From Rehmannia glutinosa (taxonomy: Eukaryota > Streptophyta > Magnoliopsida > Lamiales > Orobanchaceae), in contig CM071936.1 in assembly GCA_016081115.2 (NCBI GenBank), positions 87,659,943-87,723,942 of the forward strand: a stretch of DNA of 64,000 nt, written 5' to 3'. Shown in pieces: positions 22,430-33,593 of the stretch. Every line of letters begins with the position of its first letter. The first letter of the stretch is position 1. The position numbers were made by a program, and so were the translations under genes. The notes under the pieces were generated by a model. The model did no database searches. It was not told the origin of the DNA and saw only the letters and a program-made list of their open reading frames with translations.

Positions 22430-22720
22430 AGGAATAATTACAAAAACAGCCCCTAAGGCTTGGGTTAATTACAATTAAACCCGGAAGTTTTTGAAATTAC
22501 AAAAAAACCCTAAGGTTTGGTTTTGTATTACACTTTAACCCCGTCATAAGCAAAACCCCCCTTAAATTTGTAACAATATTACAATTACTCCCTTACATTT
22601 AACATAGAATCAAACCTCAAGGTTTTTTTTGTAATCTTCAAACATCTTTGGGTTATGAATACTAAATTCACCAAATATAGAGTACTTCAAACCAGAGAAT
22701 TACTCCAGTCACTCCAAAAG
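22430..22720. repeat. Possible small inserted element
   Basis: The block AATTACAAAAACAGCCCC with later TTACAAAAAAACCC and AATTACTCCC repeats resembles sequences at 47340-47460 and, in reverse, 43640-43740. It is probably a dispersed short repeat, but the ends were not defined. Confidence 0.35.
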
Positions 22721-23419
22721 AAAATAAAAGGCAAAACTAGAACCTGAATATTTGTAATAGTGGGAGAAGCAATTTTCCTAGTGTTCGTGCGTATACGACA
22801 AACTTGTGTCCGAGACATTTTAGATGAGCATCAACTATGACAATATTACTTCAAAATTGGCTTCTCAAAATCAATATTAGATTCAAACAAAGAAACGAGT
22901 AATATTTGAATGATAAACAATAATAAAACCAAATATGATAAAGAAACTTTTTATAACATATCATAGCTGTAGATTTGGTTTACTAATCAAAGAACAGAGT
23001 AATATTTGAATGATGTTGCCTCAATTGACTGTATAAACAAGTAACATTGGTTGCTTTTCCTTTTACTACTGCTCCAACTAAGGAGGCTAAGATAAGTGGA
23101 AAGGAAAAGGTTCTAAAGGAACATTGTTGAGTGTGATCCATCATCCTTGAAATCGAACTTTTTGGTGGAAAGAATCATATATACTTACACTTCTACATGT
23201 CTATAGACATTTAGAACTTTAAATTTCTAGCATTACCCGACCATTAAGAAGGCAACGAGGAAACTCAATGTAATTCCTAGCAATGACAACTCGAACAATT
23301 TGAGCTGCAAGATGCAAAGACAAATTATAAGATTGCAAAATCAGATGGATCATTATTCATTTAGGAACTTTCAAAAGGAATTTCTTTTTAATATGAAAAA
23401 AATAATGAATTTTCACTAT

Positions 23420-23625
23420 ACTTAATCATTACCTTTCAAAAGGATACATCCAACGGTACTGCAATGCACCCGCGAGTTTTGCTTCATAAGGCAAGTGTAT
23501 TGGAAGATGCTCCATGGAGTCGAAGAAACCAGGAGGGAATATACGCTCCAGCTTACAAATAATAATTGGAATATCTCTTTCCAGTCTCTCCATATCTGTG
23601 GATCGTAAGCAAAAGCATACCATAA
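23420..23625 (-). pseudogene. TNP2 transposase C-terminal fragment (DUF4218-like)
   Basis: The minus strand encodes MERLERDIPIIICKLERIF, PPGFFDSMEHLPIHLPYEAK and LQYRWMYPFER, the conserved core of the C-terminal DUF4218 region of CACTA TNP2 transposases. The catalytic TNP2 region that should precede it (toward 25 kb) is not recognisable. The fragment ends at about 23428, where sequence after YPFER diverges. Confidence 0.88.
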
Positions 23626-23649
23626 TTCCCGATGAACATTCATTGTCTG

Positions 23650-24780
23650 CATATCAAATTTGAGTGCACGAAGCAGTGGCTGGACTTGGGCGTTTGGCAG
23701 CCCCCTTCTCCCTTCTCTCTCTGTTTTTTTTTTCCTCTTTCGATGACTCTATTTTGGGTTATTGTATGAAGCATAGCCATCAAGAAGCAAAGTTCGTGTA
23801 TGAAGAATTGTATCACCTGTGCATCGAGTTTGAATATCATTATGTTCAAAAAGAAAAAAAATGAGGTTTACTTGTGTTTTCCAAAATGAGTAGGGCTTCA
23901 CTTTTCAAAAAAATAAAATTCTTTAACAGTTGTGACAATTTAGCTATGGTATATCCTCAGTTAGTACAATTGTAGAGACATTATTTTCTATTACATCACC
24001 AAATTCTATATAAGAAGTTACTTCATTTTGTAAAGTAAAATGATTTTTCGCTTTTCTCTATGCAAACAAAAGAAGTCCTTAGTAGCTTTCAAAGGTTTTT
24101 ACATAAGTTTCTCTTCTTAATGTTCTTAGCCATTAGCCTTCATGGCTTGGGCTCATTTTTGACAAAACCCGTACAAGTTGTATATTTTTGTAAATGATAG
24201 CAAAAAAGGAATACTGATACTTGATTATCTATAAACTTCTGTGCACAAAACCTAAGCCCATGATCTATTTCTTTCTTTCAATCTTAAATTACTTATCCGT
24301 TATAATTGTTCACTTTGGAAATTCAGTGAGACGAAAATAACATTATGAATATCATTTACAATTTAGAGATACAAACGTGTGATAATTAATCATGTTTTAG
24401 AGCTAGGCTGTCAAAATTCCACTTGTTCTTAATCATTGATCAATTAATGGATGAAAATATTACTTATGATTGAACGAGTAATGATTTAATATCAAGGTGC
24501 AAACAAAGCAGAACCGAGAAAATAGTAATTATTAATTTTTGCCATGTGCATTTTTATGCTTTATAAACAAAAATAATATAACTCACCTTTTGATGTACTT
24601 CTATGTTGATCTTACTCTGTGATCTTTACAAACGGAGTCCCATTACCCACCGGAAGTAATATGCCCTCAACCTCACAATTGACCTATATGAATATAGAAT
24701 AGATTTAGTTAAAAGACACCAACATTTACTGAAAAATATAAATTAAGTATTTTATTAACCTAATTATTTCTTAAACCTCC
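23650..24780. other. CACTA interior without recognisable coding sequence
   Basis: This is where the TNP2 catalytic exons are expected. Only AT-rich sequence is seen, with no transposase motif in any frame. Confidence 0.5.
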
Positions 24781-24837
24781 ACCTAAAATCCCCTTGCTCA
24801 AATCAGGAAGATAGAAATCTCACTGATATGGAGGTAT

Positions 24838-24930
24838 GACGGCGGTGCGACGGTGGGCGGTGTGACGGCAGGCGGTGCGACGGTGGGCGGTCCGATGGTG
24901 GCTAGGTGGTGGTGACGCCGCGCACGCAGC
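24838..24930 (-). repeat. GC-rich minisatellite at the CACTA 5' side
   Basis: A 30-base unit built of GGCGGTGCGACGGTG and a close variant is repeated (24841-24900) and followed by GC-rich sequence. It lies about 450 bases inside the 5' terminus, in the likely leader of the transposase transcript. Confidence 0.8.
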
Positions 24931-25089
24931 GAAAGGGAGGTTTTGAACTCTGTAAAAAAGAGGGCAAGGGTTTGATATGTTTTCTCTTTTTAATTTAAGG
25001 TATATCCATTAGTAATGTTTAGACTATTTAAAAAAGAAAGTAAATAAGTCTTCCAATTATTAAAATTTTAAAAATTATTTTACTTTTAC

Positions 25090-25359
25090 CAACAAAAATT
25101 TTCTGTCGGTAAATAAAAATAAGTTTATCGGAAGATATTTAAAATGACACCTATTTGCTCAAACAAATGACGCCTATTTTACCTACAAAATTATCCATTC
25201 GGTAAATATCTATCGTAATCATCGGGTAATCTTTCGGTATATATTGGGAAAAAATAATATGTAAATTTTGTCGGTAATTTGTAGGTACCTGTAAAATTTT
25301 AGTGACAAAATTATTTCTGTCGGTAAATTCTGTCGGTAAACTGAAATTTTCTTGTAGTG
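25090..25359. repeat. CACTA subterminal repeats and terminus
   Basis: Motifs CTGTCGGTAAA, TTCGGTAAAT, TTTCGGTATA and TTGTCGGTAATTT recur, with two tandem copies directly before the terminal CTTGTAGTG. In CACTA elements such repeats bind the accessory transposase protein. Confidence 0.8.
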
Positions 25360-26029
25360 AATTTACAATATGATTCAGGATTTGTGAGTATGGTGCTTAG
25401 TGAAAAACAACTCATATTGGCATGATGAATCTTACAAAGATAAGTATTACACAGTGTAAATAACTGGAAAACTTATTTAGATTCATATATCTATATATTA
25501 ATTTACAAATATTTTACAATGGGTATTCAACCACTAATCAATTTTCTTCTTCTTTTTTTTTATATGATTCAAGTTTTGTGGGAAATATACTTGGTCAAAT
25601 AAACAACAATGGTAGAACTGACTTTACGAATAAGTATATCATTGACCCTTATTCTTCAATATAATTAATAACTAATCTACAAACAATGTTCCTCAAAGAA
25701 TTAAAAAACAGTATAACATATAGTATCCTAGTCAAATTTGCCTTCCTCTTGCGTTTATTGCAATTTGCCCAAAAGACTAACTAGTAGCCTTTCGCATTTT
25801 TGTTAACTTGTAACAGTTTATCTGCTTTGTGTATAGTTTGTATGTTGTTTGAATTATTTTATCTTGCTATGTATATTGAACGTGATTCACCATTGGTATG
25901 CAATAATGCCAAGTATTTCTAGAGCATTATTGATGTAATAAAGTATGAGATTTGGTAAAATATATAGAATCTAGTATTTTATTTTAGTATTTATTCTACT
26001 CAAGATATATTCAAATCATTTATAATTTT
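25360..26029. other. Unassigned AT-rich intergenic DNA
   Basis: No gene or clear repeat was seen between the CACTA terminus and the minisatellite. Confidence 0.5.
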
Positions 26030-26273
26030 ATAAGGATATCATATATCTTTTTTTAACTTGATGTATAATTATGTTTTAAAATTTATATGGATATGATATA
26101 TCTTTTTTTTACTTGATAAATTATTCTGTTATTTATTATGTTTCAAAGTTCATATGGATATGGTTTTTTTTATCCTGATGTATTATTTTGTTATTTATTA
26201 CATTTTCATAGTTATATGGATATGATATATCTTTATTTTAAACCTGATGTATTATTCTTTTATTTATTATGTT
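26030..26273. repeat. 60-66-bp AT-rich tandem repeat, four units
   Basis: Four units start near 26030, 26085, 26152 and 26214, each with ATATGGATATGATATATCTT or a variant followed by CTTGATGTATTATT-like sequence. Confidence 0.8.
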
Positions 26274-27344
26274 AGATTAGAAAAGACCCATCATTTATAT
26301 GAACAGGGTACATTTTACAAAATATCTAAGATTTGACTTCAACACAATAAATTTATATAATTGTGCTCAACATATAATTTATTAATTGTACGATGGATTC
26401 TATTTCAATACCAAAAATTAATTGGACTGAAGTTTAGGAATCAATTGGACTGAAGTTTAAGAAATCCGTTTTAGCTGTGTTTTATTTCCACGTCGATATA
26501 TTTTCAATATGAGATCCCACATATTTATGAATAATGTATTAAACAGACTACTATTGTGAAAACACACTCCAGACTGAAAATTTGATTTTTTGTCATTGTA
26601 GGCTAATTTTTCATATAGCTGCAAGAGCTAAGTTTTACTGCTTGCTGGGTCTTGTTCATGTTTAGACAGCGTGTAAATGTAATAAATGGAGTTATTCTTC
26701 TCTTTCTTTTGTTATTTGAAACTTGCATAAGCACTTTCAGACTTTGAATATTGGATGTATGATTGTATACAATTAAAATGAGTGTCCTCAACATATTTAT
26801 AGGGGATGGAGGACTAACAATTTAGGAAATAAGATATAAACTTAATTATATATATTCTAAGAATTCATAATACATATAATTTCTGGATATCAATAAATGG
26901 TATTGTATTTTTGGTATGTATTAATTATTCCACGCAATTGCTGCCATTATTTATGAAATCTTGTTAGAATTGTGTCATTCCGTATATATTATTTTTGGAG
27001 GGGGAGGGTTATATAGGACCTCCTATTATGTGAGTACGTAGGACCAGATCCAAGCCGTAGATAAATTGATGTAGATGGCTGAGATTAATCCTTTCTAATT
27101 GCTGGTAAATAATTCGAATCAGCCATATGGAGGGTACATTAGTCCATACCATAATAAATTATGATAACTAAATCTAGTAAATCCCACAAAAATAGGATTA
27201 GTTACAATCAAACTCCACCATATCTGTTACTGAATTAAATCGTCCACTTCATTTCACCTTGTCCACCGTTCTTCTCTAACGTAAATAGTCTCCCAACTCA
27301 CTGAAAATTCACCATTTGCAGCGCTGACACAAGAAAGGAGGGAA
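26274..27344. other. Intergenic DNA with a possible MULE left end
   Basis: Mostly AT-rich. At about 26998-27050 the sequence GGGAGGGTTATATAGGACCT with ACGTAGGACCAGATCC resembles MULE termini later in the window and may be the left end of the element carrying the FAR1-like gene. No matching right end was found. Confidence 0.4.
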
Positions 27345-29760
27345 TGGACGACACATATGAAGAAAGCTTCAATACTAATGAAGAACAAGGTAACACTTTT
27401 CCTTGACTACGAAATTGTATTGATTTTTCCTTTTGTTACTGATTCTCCTTAATATTTGATTCGTAATTTTTCCTAAAATCAATGATTCGATCAATCATTT
27501 TCATTTTTACTTGTAATTATTACCCAGAAATATGCTTATGCGGGCCTACAATACTGCTTATTCCTTGAGAATAGTATGCTTACAAATGTGAACTTCTTAG
27601 TAGTCCATAAAAGGGCATATCTTCATGCCATTTTTTTTGTGTGTGTATGTTTACCCATTGAGTTGCTTGTTCGTTATGATAAATTTGCTTTCAGTTGCCT
27701 ATAAATGTGCTTATGATTACCACCATACTTCCGAACACCTAAAATTTAGTTCCCCGTCCACGTTCTTTTTCTCCATATTAACCAGATAATATGCTTATTA
27801 GTATCCATAATAATGCTTATATATTAATTCTAATATGCTTATAAGTATGAACATATATCTGAAGCATGAAATTTAATTATTCGTCCCCATTTTTTTCTTT
27901 AAAAAACATATATGATATGATAGAAAACATGTTGCATAATAAACCATGTTGCACAATAACCGATCAGGTTAATTGATCATTATTTAGGTTGTATGAACTG
28001 AAATTATTTGATTACAACGCCGGTTGTTCTGGTCATGTTCTTTGCTTATATATCAGTATAGTATTGCTTATAACAAGTGGCCATTATGCTAACGTAGTTT
28101 CAAATCTTGCTTATTTATTTCTTTTGTTGAGACAGTTGTAATTGCAAGTGCTCTGCAGCAACAGATTGAAATAACAACGGATTCGTCTGTGAATTGGATA
28201 CCAGAATGTGATGAACATCTGACTCCAAAAGAAGGGATGATTTTTATAGTGTCAAGAGCGGAATACAATTCTACAAGGATTATGGGCGTGCCACCGGATT
28301 TGATGTGAGAATTAGTACAACCAAATGCTTCCACAATGATATAATATGCATGCAATACGTTGTTTGCAACCGCGAAGGGTTCAAAAAGGTTGGCAACTCA
28401 TCTGCATCTCCTGAAGAAGCGGAGCTAAATGATGACGAAGTCTCACAAGTGAGACACAGGAAACCAACAAGGGTGGGATGCAAGGCGTGTTGCGTGTTCC
28501 AAGCCATGAACTGTTCTTACACAAGAAAGAGTTTTGAAATCCCGCACACGCATTCATTGACGCCGGGGTGTCTGACACTTTCTAAAGCGAATAGGAATTT
28601 AAATTTGGCTCACCAAAAATTCATACTAAGTCTCGTATAAAAGCAAACACATCACAAAACTTATTATCGATAAGGAGATGGTTGGAGGGTATTCGAATGT
28701 AAGGCGCACCGCCAATCGACTTTAAAAATTTCAAGAGAGAGCGAAAGCTTATGTCTACGTGGAGCCGATGCACTGACTTATTATTGATAAGTTTTTGAAA
28801 AAGATTGAAGTTTGTCCAAATACAGCATTCAACTATGACGTTGATGAAAACGACCAACTTACACGATTATTTTGGGCTGATCCAATGTGTAAGCAAAACT
28901 ACAGAATGTTCGGGGATGTTATATCTTTCGATGCAACATACAACACTAACAGGTACGGGGTGAAATCACAACAAAATTCATGATCCTTCATCTTTTTTTT
29001 AAATTAGTCCACAATAATGCATAACAAAAAGGAAAAGAGTGCTTACGAGTTGCTTTCATACTGCATACGAAAATATATAATTTTTTAAAGAAAATGACTA
29101 TTTCATTACAGCATGTATTGATGTGTGGATATGCATACGAATTTAACATAATATGCTTATATATTATTACAATGTTGCTTATGTATTATAAAAAAATTGC
29201 ATGCGTCTAAACTTGAATGAAATTTCTTATCTTGTGAAAAATGAGACTGACTTGTCACAACAAACCTAGGTACAAAATGGTTTTCGTGACCGTTCCTTTG
29301 GTGTGGACAATCATCGAAGATGTGTTACGTCAAGCGTTTGGGTAACTTCTAAAGAAAGATGAAGAATCGTATGTCCTGGCTATTCAAAATTTCTTAAAGG
29401 CAATGGGGCATGAGCCAACATACATAGTTACTGATCAAGATCCCGCAATGAAAAATGCTATTAAAAGGGTTTTCAAGAACAAGATTCACCGCCTATGTAT
29501 GTGGCATATCATGGAAAAGGTTGGTGCGAAAGTGGGGCATACTTTGCTTAAGGACGAGGAATTCATGGAAAGATTGAATCGCATTGTTTGGAGTAACTAC
29601 ATTGAACCTCCAGAATTTGAGGAGAGACGGGCACAGTTGATGAATGATTACCAGCTGACTTCGCATTCATGGTTCAAACATATGTTTGAAATCACAATAA
29701 GCAACTTTTGCACGAAATTTCATCAGGGTCGCGTAATGAGCATGCAAAGAGGGATAGGGG
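27345..29760 (+). pseudogene. FAR1-like / MULE transposase pseudogene
   Basis: This is a FAR1-related protein, from the family derived from Mutator-like transposase. ATG 27345 begins a short exon ending at a GTAAC donor (about 27391). The FAR1 DNA-binding region is at 28150-28620 (QFYKDYGRATGFDVRI, a Cys pair in CMQYVVCNREGF, CKACCVF and IPHTHSL). A transposase domain starts at about 28860 (TRLFWADPMCKQNYRMFGDV, then FDATYNTNRYG with the first catalytic Asp) and continues at 29370-29690 (MGHEPTYIVTDQDPAMK with the second Asp, HRLCMWHIMEKVG). A frameshift at about 28280, stops near 28720 and 29345, and loss of everything after SWFKHMFEI (about 29690) disable it. Confidence 0.85.
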
Positions 29761-29789
29761 TGAGATGCAACATGAATACTCCTAATAAA

Positions 29790-30437
29790 ACACAAACATG
29801 CAAATTAATCTAACTATGAAAGCAAGTAAAAAGGGCTTGGGTTGCCTCCTAAGAAGTGCTAATAAGTTTAAAGTCTTTAGCTTGACTTTTGTTTTACTCA
29901 TTCTGGATCTAAAAATAAGTGTCGATCATGCCACGCCTTTGTATTTTCCAATAGTACACATTAAATTTATTTTATCTACATATCTTTCATTTAATTGCTA
30001 ATTTTTCTAACTTAATATAGTTCCTATTAAATTACTAGATATTTTCTAGTAGCTAATAAATATATACTTTTAATTTCTTAATTTCTATTAGCTTATTCAT
30101 CACAAACTTAATATTATATAGTATATACTATACATTTTTATAAAAGATGTGATATATTTTTAGTAATTTTTCAATTATTTATTGAATAATCATGTCGATC
30201 GAGATGACAACTTCTTACGCGCCCAAAGGGAAGGGTCCTTTACTTCGTAACCTTAGCCCCCTTTAGATAAGGCGGCAAATCTTTGAATTCCAAAGCTTCT
30301 GTCCTTATGGCACGCTCTGGAAATAAGTAAATAAAAACTATGTTAAATAGTAAAAATAGTTATTTTACTGGTTAATTATATGAATATAAAATGAATATTC
30401 TTAAATTTAACATAATTTATACTAAACATGGCTAGGC

Positions 30438-30440
<3 letters not shown>
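29790..30440. other. Repeat fragment of unknown family
   Basis: The GCTTGGGTTGCCTCCTAAGA motif at 29836 and CGCCCAAAGGGAAGGGTCC near 30220 look like plant retrotransposon-derived dispersed repeats, but neither end nor coding domain is visible. The FAR1-like gene loses its match just before this block, so it may be an insertion or deletion junction. A (TA)n run begins at 30441. Confidence 0.35.
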
Positions 30441-30475
<35 letters not shown>

Positions 30476-30588
30476 ATATGATCAAATGAGACCAGACCCT
30501 TTAGGTAAGAACATAAGACCACATTTAGACCATTTGATTTAATAATCAATGGTCCAGATTTTACTCCTCATTTTAGGCATTGGCGCCT

Positions 30589-31391
30589 CATTTAAGGGCA
30601 TTACAAAGAATTTCATTGTAAAATGTAAGGGATATATTTGTAATTGGACGTGTTTTGAATTTAGTAACTCAAATTCTTCCTTATCTCATCCGTGATTTGT
30701 GCAACATCTCTCTCTCTCATGGAATTCCCCTAAAATTTATCTCCAATAGAAATTCTCTCAAATAGAAATTCTCCATCTACATCAACCTCTCCACCGACGA
30801 CGCCGATGAAGACGACGAAGAGGCAAAGGATCGACCGCTTATGCTTACAATACAACCTTCTTTCGCCACCGATGCGTCATCTCACCAATCACCACTACCG
30901 ATATTTTTAACCAATTTACGGACTCTGTAACTGGTCCTGGCAAACATTTTATGTATGTTGGGATAGTTGATCATGTTATTAAACATTACAATCTACCTTG
31001 GAATAGAGCAATTGCCGTGTTAAGGAGGGATTATTTTAGCAGTCCTTGGGCATGTATAATGTTCTATTTTATGTGGGTTTTAATTTTGGGGGATTGTTGA
31101 ATGAGATATAATTTGTGGGGCATGTATATTTGATTTGGAATCATGTGAACTTAGATATAAAATTCTGTGTGTTTAGGTATATAATAATGTGTTTATGGTT
31201 TATGTGTTGCATTTCCTTGCTTAGTTTGCCTTTTTGGATGATGTGAACTTAGATGTAGAATTCTGTGCGTTTAGCTGTAGAATTCTGTGTGTTTAGTTAT
31301 AGAATTCTGTGTGTGTAGGTATATTTGATTTGGAATCATGTGAACTTAGATATAGAATTCTGTGTGTTTAGCTATAGAATTTTGTGTATCA
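30589..31391. other. MULE left subterminal region with short repeats
   Basis: After the terminus there is a serine/acidic coding-like patch near 30780-30880 without a clear frame. At 31240-31390 a repeat of AGAATTCTGTGTGTTTAGC recurs at least five times. A reverse-complement relative, AAAGCTATATGCACAGAATT, recurs at 41717-41800 near the other end. Confidence 0.55.
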
Positions 31392-32594
31392 GTCGTTTGT
31401 GCAAGGACTCGACACAGAGCTCGGTGACCCGAGCTCCGATAAATTGAGCAACTTTGACATGGTAAGTACTGGTAATTAATCTCATTGTTTTTTCAAATCT
31501 TTTCTGTAATTACCAAGACCCTAATGTATAGTGTGTTTCAGTTTTTCTTCCCGATTTGTAAGAGCGAGCACATCTTTCTGGTGACCTTTGATGTCAAGAG
31601 GTTTAACTGCCATATTATCGATAACTCGTCTGTCGGTGGAAGCAGCCAGGAGAAATATGGAGATTTGTCGGACAAGTTGGTGAGCTTTTTTTTGCGTTCA
31701 ATCAGTTATGCATGTTGTTTTTTAATCAGTTCTAAATTGTGTTATAAGGTATTAGAATTTGTACAAGATTTGCTAAAACATTTGTCCTGGCTGTTATGTT
31801 TTTACTCAGCATCTATATGTCTTGGATAGCATACTGTCATGGAATTATGTGTTTTAGTTGTAGAATTATGTGTTTTTAGTTTCGTAATAATGTTTATTTA
31901 GTAATAGCACAATGTTTTTCAAACCAATGCATCAACATATATACATTAAAGTATTTTTCTGTGAATTTGAAATTTGAATTGGAAAAGCTGAAGGACTAAA
32001 CAATAAATTATTTGATACAATACAGTCACCCATACACACCCCCCGGCCAACCCCACCCCAACCCCACATGTTTTTGGATTTTATAGTGATCAGAGTTAAA
32101 GATATGGGAAGATAATTTTTTAGTGCAGAATGAGTGTGTTTATATAGGTATGTAATTGTGTGTATTTAAGTTTGAAATTATGTGTAGTTAGTTAGTATGA
32201 TATGGTTAATTATAATATATAGTCTACTTAAGTTTGAAGTTGTTTTCCATGGTATATTTTGCAGGTTCGGATGTTTTCAAACTACTTGGAGACTAAAGGC
32301 TGCCCGCAAATGGCTAGTGTTGTCCGGAAATTCACCCCGTCTAGACTATGCATGCCTTGGAGAGATACCACAAACAAAGTTGATTGTGGTATATATGCCA
32401 TGAGGCATATGGAGAGCTACATGGGCGGTGGCACCAAGGGATGGGATTGTGGTTTGGAGAAGAATAATGCATCTCAACTGTCTAACTTACGTACGAAGTA
32501 CTCAGTTGCAATAATCCTCCACCATAGCAATGAGCTAAAGGATATATGTTTGGAAGAAGCCAGAAAGTTTTGGACGGGGAAGATCGTATTGTAG
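31392..32594 (+). CDS. ULP1-like (C48) cysteine protease gene in MULE
   Basis: MULEs of plants often carry ULP1-type SUMO-protease-like genes. Three exons are supported. Exon a, 31392-31458, encodes SFVQGLDTELGDPSSDKLSN, bounded by CAG and GTAAGT. Exon b, about 31548-31677, encodes SEHIFLVTFDVKRFNCHIID and ends at GTGAGC. Exon c, 32265-32594, starts after TTTGCAG and ends with TAG; it encodes MFSNYLETKGCPQMAS, PWRDTTNKVDCGIYAMRHME and a Lys-rich end. The catalytic triad appears complete: His (codon 31569), Asp (31620) and Cys in DCG (32385). Upstream exons at 30.8-31.0 kb are not resolved, so the N-terminus is unknown. It may be intact in this part or a remnant. Confidence 0.7.
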
Positions 32595-32894
32595 TTTTAT
32601 TTTAAATAGACAACGTAGTATGCAGAATTGTGCTCATCATTTTTGTATAGTTAGTTTACTATCGTTGGTGTTTTTTGTCTTTGGGAGCCATTTGCATATG
32701 ACTTAGATGGTTTCTTGAATTATGGATATGAATGGTTCAGACGTGGGTTGTTTTCTCTTTAATCAATATAAATTTGCATTTTTCACGTTCATATGGTCGG
32801 AATGTTGTTATACATTGTTAATATTGTATTGTAGTTATTACATTGTATGTGTTTCGCACAAAATTATGTACAGTTAAGTATCCACTAACCCAAA

Positions 32895-33297
32895 ACTATA
32901 TACACATTATTATATAACTAAACACACATTAATCTATTTCTAAATACACATGATTCCAAAACAAGTATACATGTTCGCACAAAAAAATAAAAAACAGTGC
33001 TATTACTAAACAAACATTATTGCAAAATTAAAAACATATAATTCTACATCTAAAAACACATAATTCCAAACCAAAATATACATGCACGAAATAACAAAAA
33101 ACAATATGCTATTACTAAACAAACATTATTGCAAAACTAAAAACACATAATTCTACATCTAAAAACACATAATTCCAAACCAAATATACATGCTTGCACA
33201 AAATAACAAAAAACAATATGATATTACTAAACAAACATAATTACATAACTAAAAACACATAATTCTACATCTTTAAACACATAATTCCAAAACATAC
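32895..33297. repeat. 110-bp tandem repeat, about 3.5 units
   Basis: The anchor AAACAAACATTATTGCAAAA occurs at 33008, 33118 and (diverged) 33229, a period of 110-111. Each unit contains ACATAATTCTACATCTAAAA and ACACATAATTCCAAACCAAA. Confidence 0.82.
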
Positions 33298-33410
33298 GTT
33301 TATTGATCTTGATGTTGTCATTGAAGGACGATGTGTGGGTAATACATGAGATAATGTGTAAATAGGTTGCAGAGATATTGTATGTTTATGTTCGTAATTA
33401 TGTAAACAAA

Positions 33411-33593
33411 TCATAAATCCTCGTTCTTGAATTTCTTCGTAGTGCTTCTTCTAACGCCGAAGCCACTACACAAACCATAATCCTTATAAAATTGTATTCC
33501 TGCCTCCAATGTATGGAAATGCATGTTGGCACGAGGGATTTTTTCTTGCTCAACCTCTGGGATCCAATATTTAGTTGATCCAGGTGAGATTTC
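33411..33593 (-). pseudogene. FAR1-like DNA-binding exon, split by LTR element
   Basis: The minus strand encodes STKYWIPEVEQEKIPRANMH and AGIQFYKDYGLCSGFGVRRS, the N-terminal FAR1 DNA-binding region. The frame is interrupted exactly at the LTR insertion. It continues on the far side at 41071-41115, which encodes DQDPDYTVHVGQRL and is preceded by the acceptor TTTTTGCAG. The insertion duplicated ATTTC within the exon. It parallels the larger FAR1-like copy at 28150-28330 (same WIPE...QFYKDYG order) but is in the opposite orientation to the ULP1-like gene. Confidence 0.8.

Larger units (their letters stand above)
19880..25359 (-). mobile_element. CACTA (En/Spm-like) transposon, decayed
   Basis: The right end is a clear terminus: TTTTCTTGTAGTG (25347-25359), the reverse complement of CACTACAAGAAAA. 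The left end is degenerate (CTATACAAAAAAAATTAGCC, about 19881). Both ends carry subterminal TGTCGGTAA/TTACCGACA-type repeats (19.92-20.3 kb and 25.09-25.34 kb). Between them, on the minus strand, are a fragment of the TNP2 transposase and a second ORF. A 3-bp target duplication cannot be confirmed. Most of the transposase is gone, so the copy is not autonomous. Confidence 0.82.

Noticed and set aside
27345..29760. Functional FAR1/FHY3-type regulatory gene
   Set aside because: A frameshift, two stops and loss of the C-terminal half of the transposase domain make it a pseudogene.
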